From Thermoleophilia bacterium (GTDB lineage: Bacteria; Actinomycetota; Thermoleophilia; Miltoncostaeales; Miltoncostaeaceae), in assembly GCA_017882545.1 (NCBI GenBank), contig JADGPG010000123.1, positions 1 through 45,443 of the forward strand: a stretch of DNA of 45,443 nt, read 5' to 3'. Shown here piece after piece: positions 41,499 to 45,443 of this stretch. A program made the translations under genes and the position numbers. The notes beneath the pieces were generated by a model. That model ran no database searches. It saw only the letters and a list, made by a program, of their open reading frames with translations, and was not told the DNA's origin. Numbering within the stretch: the first letter of the stretch is position 1; each line of letters opens with the position of its first letter.

Positions 41499-41539
41499 TG
41501 GGCGGGGCAGGCAAGATGGCGGTCGGTGGACCACGTCGG

Positions 41540-41545
41540 TACGCT
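41540..41545 (+). promoter_or_regulatory. -10 element for rpe
   Basis: TACGCT ends ten bases before ATG 41556. It may start the rpe-rib unit separately from the rsmB transcript. Confidence 0.35.
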
Positions 41546-41555
41546 GGTTGACGCG

Positions 41556-42221
41556 ATGACCCGACCCGATCGACCCCTTGTGCTGCCGTCGGTGATGTCG
41601 GCCGACATGACCGCCCTCGGGTCCCAGCTCGGTGAGCTCGGCGTCGCCGGCGCCCGCGTGTTCCACGTCGACGTCATGGACGGGCACTTCGTGCCGAACC
41701 TCACGGTCGGGCCCGATTTTGCCGCCGCTGTCGCCCGCAGTGTCGTGCCCTTCGGCGGGCTGGTCGACGTCCACCTGATGGTCGAGCGGCCGGGTTATCT
41801 GCTGGAGGCATTTGCACCGCACGCCGATGCGATCAGCGTCCACGCCGAGGCCGATCCCCACGTCCACCGGCTGCTGGGCGAGATCCGGCGCCTTGGGTGC
41901 GCCGCGGGCCTGGCGATCAATCCGGGCACTCCGATCGACTTCGTGACCGAGCTGATCGGCAGCTTCGACTACGTCAACTGCATGTCGGTCAATCCCGGGT
42001 TCGCCGGGCAGTCCTTCATCCCGACAACCCCAGACAAGGTCGCACGGCTGCGCGCGGTGCTGCCGGATGACGTCTGGATCGAAGTTGACGGCGGGATCGG
42101 ACTCGGGACGCTCCGCGATGCGCGGGACGCGGGCGGCCAATGGATGGTGTCGGCCTCCGCGATCTTCGGCACCGACGATCCGGTGGCGGCATACGGCGCA
42201 TTGGCGGAGCTCGCCGGATGA
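41556..42221 (+). CDS. rpe: Rpe, ribulose-phosphate 3-epimerase
   Basis: A TIM-barrel metalloenzyme interconverting ribulose 5-phosphate and xylulose 5-phosphate. It is 221 aa from ATG 41556. Signatures are LPSVMSADMTALGSQL, FHVDVMDGHFVPNLTVGPD, VDVHLMVERPGYLLEAF, INPGTPIDFV, NCMSVNPGFAGQSFIP and EVDGGIG. Catalytic Asp residues are in DVMDG and EVDGG. Its substrate ribulose 5-phosphate is also the substrate of RibB, so placement directly before ribD (4-bp overlap) makes metabolic sense. ATG 41526 in frame is a less likely start. Confidence 0.95.
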   Translation: MTRPDRPLVLPSVMSADMTALGSQLGELGVAGARVFHVDVMDGHFVPNLTVGPDFAAAVARSVVPFGGLVDVHLMVERPGYLLEAFAPHADAISVHAEADPHVHRLLGEIRRLGCAAGLAINPGTPIDFVTELIGSFDYVNCMSVNPGFAGQSFIPTTPDKVARLRAVLPDDVWIEVDGGIGLGTLRDARDAGGQWMVSASAIFGTDDPVAAYGALAELAG

Positions 42222-43348
42222 ACGGATTCGGCGCGGCCGATGCTGCCGCGCTCGGCCACGCCCGTGAGCTCGCCCGGCGGGCCCGCGGCATGGTGAGCCC
42301 GAATCCCCTGGTGGGCGCCGTGATTCTCCGGGACGGCCGCTTGATCGCTGAGGGATGGCACGAGGGTCCCGGGCGTCCGCACGCCGAGGTGATGGCGCTT
42401 GGCGCGGCGGGGGACGCGGCCCGCGGTGCCACGCTGGTGTGCACGCTCGAACCGTGCTCGCACTTCGGCAGAACCCCGCCCTGCACGGCTGCGGTGATCG
42501 AGGCGGGAATCGCGCGCGTGGTCGTCGGGTGCCTTGATCCGCTCGAGCGCACCCGGGGGCAGGGGATCCGCCTGCTCGGGAACGCCGGCATCAAGGTGCG
42601 CGTCGCCGACGGCGACGACGAATACGCGTCGCGCGAGCTCATCGCCGACTTCATCACCCACGCCGTGCGACGGCGGCCCCATGTGACGCTCAAGCTGGCC
42701 ACGAGTCTCGACGGCAAGATCGCCACCCGGACGGGAGAGAGCCAGTGGATCACCGGCCCGGACGCCCGTGCCCTCGTGCATCGGCTGCGGGCCGACCATG
42801 ACGCCGTGGCGGCGGGCATCGGAACCGTGCTGGCGGACGATCCGCAACTGAACGTCCGGGGGATCCGGGGTCCGGTGCGCCAGCCGACGAGAATCGTTTT
42901 CGACTCCTTTGCGCGTCTCCCGCTCACCTCTGCGCTTGTCCGTGGGGCGCGGGAGGTGCCGGTGATCGCTGCGGTCGGGGCGCACGCCCCGTGGGACCGC
43001 GTCGCCGCACTCCAGGACGCGGGCGTCGAGATCATCGCCTGCGCCACCCCGCGGCCGCACATTCCCGACGTGCTGGCGGCGCTTGCCGACCGGGAGATCC
43101 AGTCCCTGCTGATCGAGGGTGGTGCCGGGCTCGCCGGCGGGTTCCTCGAGGCGTCGGCCGTCGATGTCGTGCAATGGTTTCAGGCGCCGATCCTGATCGG
43201 CGGTGAGGAGGCACCGGGCGCCATCGCCGGTCCCGGCATCGGGCGCCTGGCAGATGCCGCGCGGCTCGCCCGCGTCCAAGTGAGTGCCGTCGGCCCGGAC
43301 ACCCGGATCACCGGCCGCCTGATCGAGCTTCCCACTAGCGAGGGGTGA
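42218..43348 (+). CDS. ribD: RibD, bifunctional riboflavin deaminase/reductase
   Basis: Carries out the second and third steps of riboflavin synthesis: deamination of the pyrimidine and reduction of its ribose. The 376 aa include a cytidine-deaminase-like N-terminal domain with zinc site HAEV (His55, Glu57) and PCSHFGRTPPC (Cys80, Cys89), and a DHFR-like reductase domain with VTLKLATSLDGKIATRTGESQWITG, DAVAAGIGTVLADDPQLNVR and LLIEGGAGLAGGFLEA. No FMN riboswitch precedes it. Confidence 0.97.
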   Translation: MNGFGAADAAALGHARELARRARGMVSPNPLVGAVILRDGRLIAEGWHEGPGRPHAEVMALGAAGDAARGATLVCTLEPCSHFGRTPPCTAAVIEAGIARVVVGCLDPLERTRGQGIRLLGNAGIKVRVADGDDEYASRELIADFITHAVRRRPHVTLKLATSLDGKIATRTGESQWITGPDARALVHRLRADHDAVAAGIGTVLADDPQLNVRGIRGPVRQPTRIVFDSFARLPLTSALVRGAREVPVIAAVGAHAPWDRVAALQDAGVEIIACATPRPHIPDVLAALADREIQSLLIEGGAGLAGGFLEASAVDVVQWFQAPILIGGEEAPGAIAGPGIGRLADAARLARVQVSAVGPDTRITGRLIELPTSEG

Positions 43349-43959
43349 TGTTCACCGGACTTGTCGAAGAGATCGGAACGATCGCGGCGCTGGCGCCGAC
43401 GCCCGCCGGCATGCGGGTGGGCATCCGCGCGCAGACGACCAGGGAGGGGCTTGACATCGGCGATTCGGTCGCCGTTGACGGCGCCTGCCTGACGGTCGTC
43501 GAGCTGCATCCCGACGGGTTCGTGATCGAGTCGGTGGCCGAGACGTTGCGTCGCACGACGCTGGGGGAGGCCCAGGCCGGCGATCCCGTTAATCTCGAGC
43601 GGGCGGTGGCCGTCGGGGACCGCCTCGGCGGCCATCTCGTCCAGGGGCATATCGACGGAACCGGGCTCGTGTCGTCGGTCGTGCCCGAAGGTGACGGCTG
43701 GATCCTCCGCGTCGACGCCGCATCCGGCATCATGCGCTACGTCGTGGAGAAGGGCAGCGTCACGATCGACGGCGTGAGCCTGACCGTCGCAGGCCGCGAC
43801 GGCGCCGGGCTCACCGTCGCGCTGATTCCCCATACGGTCGCCATGACCACGCTCGGCCCGGACCGGGTCGGCACGCGCGTAAATGTCGAGGTCGACCTTG
43901 TGGCAAAGTACATCGAGGCGTTTGTCGCCCCATACCAGGTGCCGCGGGAGGCCCAATGA
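43348..43959 (+). CDS. ribE: RibE (RibC), riboflavin synthase alpha subunit
   Basis: Dismutates two 6,7-dimethyl-8-ribityllumazines to riboflavin. At 203 aa from ATG 43348 (TGATG junction with ribD) it has two homologous lumazine-binding barrels: [23 protein letters not shown].. and [29 protein letters not shown], ending [25 protein letters not shown]. All expected elements are present. Overlaps ribBA by 4 bp. Confidence 0.97.
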   Translation: MFTGLVEEIGTIAALAPTPAGMRVGIRAQTTREGLDIGDSVAVDGACLTVVELHPDGFVIESVAETLRRTTLGEAQAGDPVNLERAVAVGDRLGGHLVQGHIDGTGLVSSVVPEGDGWILRVDAASGIMRYVVEKGSVTIDGVSLTVAGRDGAGLTVALIPHTVAMTTLGPDRVGTRVNVEVDLVAKYIEAFVAPYQVPREAQ

Positions 43960-45173
43960 GCAGCACGCAGACGCGCCCCTTCGCAACGATCGAACAGGCG
44001 ATCGAGGCCATCCGCGCCGGCCACATGATCGTGGTCGTTGATTCGGAGGATCGCGAGAACGAGGGCGACCTCATCATGGCCGCGCAGTTCGCGACCCCTG
44101 AGGCGATCAACTTCATGGCGACGCACGCGCGCGGACTGGTGTGCCTGGCGTTGACCGACGAGCGCTGCGAGCAGCTCGGCCTGACGATGATGGTGCGACG
44201 CAACGAGGCGCCGCTCGGGACCGCCTTTCTGGAGTCGATCGAGGCACGCGACGGTGTGACCACCGGCATCTCGGCCCCGGACCGGGCGCGGACGATCATG
44301 GTCGCGATCGACCCGAATTCGGGTGCGTCGGACCTGGTCAAGCCCGGGCACGTGTTTCCCCTGCGGGCGAAGCCCGGCGGCGTGCTCGAGCGCGCCGGAC
44401 ACACCGAGGCAGCGGTCGACCTCGCGCGCCTGGCGGGTCTGATACCCGCCGGGGTGATCTGCGAGGTTATGCGTGAGGACGGGCAGATGGCCCGCGTTGA
44501 CGATCTCGTTCCGTACGCGCGTGAGCACGGGCTCCTGATGATCACGATCTCGGACCTGATCGAGTACCGGCGGCACACCGAGCGGCTGGTCGAGCGCGGG
44601 GGGCAGGCGCGCCTGCCCACGACCTTCGGCGAGTGGACCGCCGTCGGATACCACAGCCTCATCGACGGCAAGCACCACCTGGCCCTGGTCAAGGGCGATG
44701 TCTCCGGCAAGGAGAACGTCCTGGTCCGGGTGCACTCGGAATGCCTGACCGGCGACGTCTTCGGGTCGCTGCGCTGCGACTGCGGCGAGCAGCTGGCCGC
44801 CGCGATGAAGATCATCGACGACGAGGGCGAGGGCGTCGTGCTGTACATCGCCCAGGAGGGGCGCGGCATCGGACTGCTCAACAAGCTACGGGCCTACGAG
44901 TTGCAGGATGCGGGGTTCGATACGGTCGAGGCCAATCGCCAACTCGGGTTTCCGGCGGACCTGCGCGACTACGGGATCGGCGCCCAGATTCTCGTCGACC
45001 TCGGGTTGACGACGATTCGCCAGCTGACCAACAACCCCAAGAAGATCGTCGGCCTCGAGGGGTACGGCCTGACCGTCACCGAACGGGTCCCGATCGAGAT
45101 CCAGCCGAATGAAAACAACATCCAGTACCTCCAGACCAAGAGACAGAAGATGGGACACATTCTGAAGGTATAG
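43956..45173 (+). CDS. ribBA: RibBA, DHBP synthase / GTP cyclohydrolase II fusion
   Basis: A bifunctional enzyme that makes both riboflavin precursors: 3,4-dihydroxy-2-butanone 4-phosphate from ribulose 5-phosphate and the pyrimidine from GTP. The 405 aa show the RibB half ([63 protein letters not shown]) to about residue 205, and the RibA half with zinc cysteines in [34 protein letters not shown] and [16 protein letters not shown]. The last about 20 codons switch to AT-richer codon choice (AAT, GAA, AAG, AGA, GTA) and a TAG stop. Confidence 0.97.
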   Translation: MSSTQTRPFATIEQAIEAIRAGHMIVVVDSEDRENEGDLIMAAQFATPEAINFMATHARGLVCLALTDERCEQLGLTMMVRRNEAPLGTAFLESIEARDGVTTGISAPDRARTIMVAIDPNSGASDLVKPGHVFPLRAKPGGVLERAGHTEAAVDLARLAGLIPAGVICEVMREDGQMARVDDLVPYAREHGLLMITISDLIEYRRHTERLVERGGQARLPTTFGEWTAVGYHSLIDGKHHLALVKGDVSGKENVLVRVHSECLTGDVFGSLRCDCGEQLAAAMKIIDDEGEGVVLYIAQEGRGIGLLNKLRAYELQDAGFDTVEANRQLGFPADLRDYGIGAQILVDLGLTTIRQLTNNPKKIVGLEGYGLTVTERVPIEIQPNENNIQYLQTKRQKMGHILKV

Positions 45174-45208
45174 ATAGGAAACAATCGATTTTATGAGGAG
45201 AAACAGCC

Positions 45209-45443
45209 ATGCCAAAAATCATCGAGGGAAAGATCATCGCGAAGGGAATGAGGTTCGGCATCGTCGCCAGCCGTTTCAATGACTTCATCAGCGGCCGCCT
45301 GATCGAAGGGGCCGTCGACGCCCTGACGCGGGCCGGCGCGGACGAGAAGGAGATCCAGATCGTCCGGGTGCCCGGCGCCTTCGAGTTGCCGCTCACCGCC
45401 AAGAAGATGGCGAAAAGCGGACGCTTCGACGCCGTGATCTGCC
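45209..45443 (+). CDS. ribH: RibH, lumazine synthase (truncated by the window edge)
   Basis: The first 78 codons are visible. RibH condenses the two RibBA/RibD products to 6,7-dimethyl-8-ribityllumazine and forms icosahedral or pentameric shells. [23 protein letters not shown] and [19 protein letters not shown] are classic family blocks (substrate-binding FN and PGAFE). A strong AGGAG lies nine bases before ATG 45209. The 35-base ribBA-ribH gap and the first codons (AAA, GGA, AAG, AGG, ATG) are clearly less GC-rich than the rest of the window. It is the last visible rib gene. Confidence 0.95.
   Translation, partial: MPKIIEGKIIAKGMRFGIVASRFNDFISGRLIEGAVDALTRAGADEKEIQIVRVPGAFELPLTAKKMAKSGRFDAVIC

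Noticed and set aside
41499-42217. Possible FMN riboswitch for the rib genes
   Set aside because: ribD overlaps rpe and the 57-base gap before rpe is too short and lacks the FMN aptamer core sequences.
1-45443. CRISPR arrays, transposons, integrases or phage genes
   Set aside because: No regularly spaced repeats, transposase motifs or integrase motifs were seen on either strand; all large frames are explained by housekeeping genes or their shadows.

Overview
This is a very GC-rich bacterial chromosome segment with tightly packed housekeeping genes on both strands. It carries no mobile elements, phage genes or CRISPR. It starts inside a membrane glycosyltransferase gene and ends inside ribH. 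The division genes run ftsQ to ftsZ without ftsA. NadA is the three-cysteine type, glycine decarboxylase is split (GcvPA/GcvPB), and GTG starts and leaderless-looking promoters are common. These traits fit a high-GC Terrabacteria-type lineage (Chloroflexota, Dormibacterota, Actinobacteriota or Eremiobacterota). No rRNA or other decisive marker is present, so the phylum is not assigned.

Layout. (1) 1-1440, minus: a HEAT-repeat membrane protein followed by an overlapping family-2 glycosyltransferase that runs off the left edge. (2) 1441-2182: about 570 bases without a recognisable gene, then tRNA-Val(UAC) and tRNA-Asp(GUC) on the minus strand with a good intrinsic terminator. (3) 2392-9105: ftsW-murG-murC-murB-ftsQ-ftsZ, covering late peptidoglycan precursor synthesis and septation. 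(4) 9232-13690: the glycine cleavage genes gcvT-gcvH-gcvPA-gcvPB. (5) 13762-16100: a DedA protein, a haloacetate (fluoroacetate) dehalogenase-like hydrolase and a convergent CPBP protease. (6) 16165-19643: trpS-scpA-scpB-rluB and aroH-type chorismate mutase. (7) 19659-23232, minus: nadB-nadA-nadC, the complete de novo route from aspartate to nicotinate mononucleotide, with two identical-type palindromes at its promoter. (8) 23351-26657: hisC-type aminotransferase, DAHP synthase and prephenate dehydrogenase. (9) 26654-29235: an alpha/beta hydrolase, an unknown protein and a YgjP-type metallopeptidase. (10) 29265-34254: aroA-cmk-plsC-der-gpsA. (11) 34328-38671: metK, priA and an unknown protein resembling a degenerate PD-(D/E)XK fold. 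(12) 38732-45443: def-fmt-rsmB, then rpe-ribD-ribE-ribBA-ribH (riboflavin).

Two translation-start styles alternate. The first genes of many units have a TAnnnT hexamer ending only 7-11 bases before the start codon and no Shine-Dalgarno sequence, which suggests leaderless mRNAs. Genes inside units are joined by 4-bp ATGA/GTGA stop-start overlaps (14 cases). The most interesting items are the nad operator pair, the leaderless promoter pattern, the dehalogenase with a full set of catalytic residues, the HEAT/glycosyltransferase pair, and a composition break at the ribBA/ribH junction.
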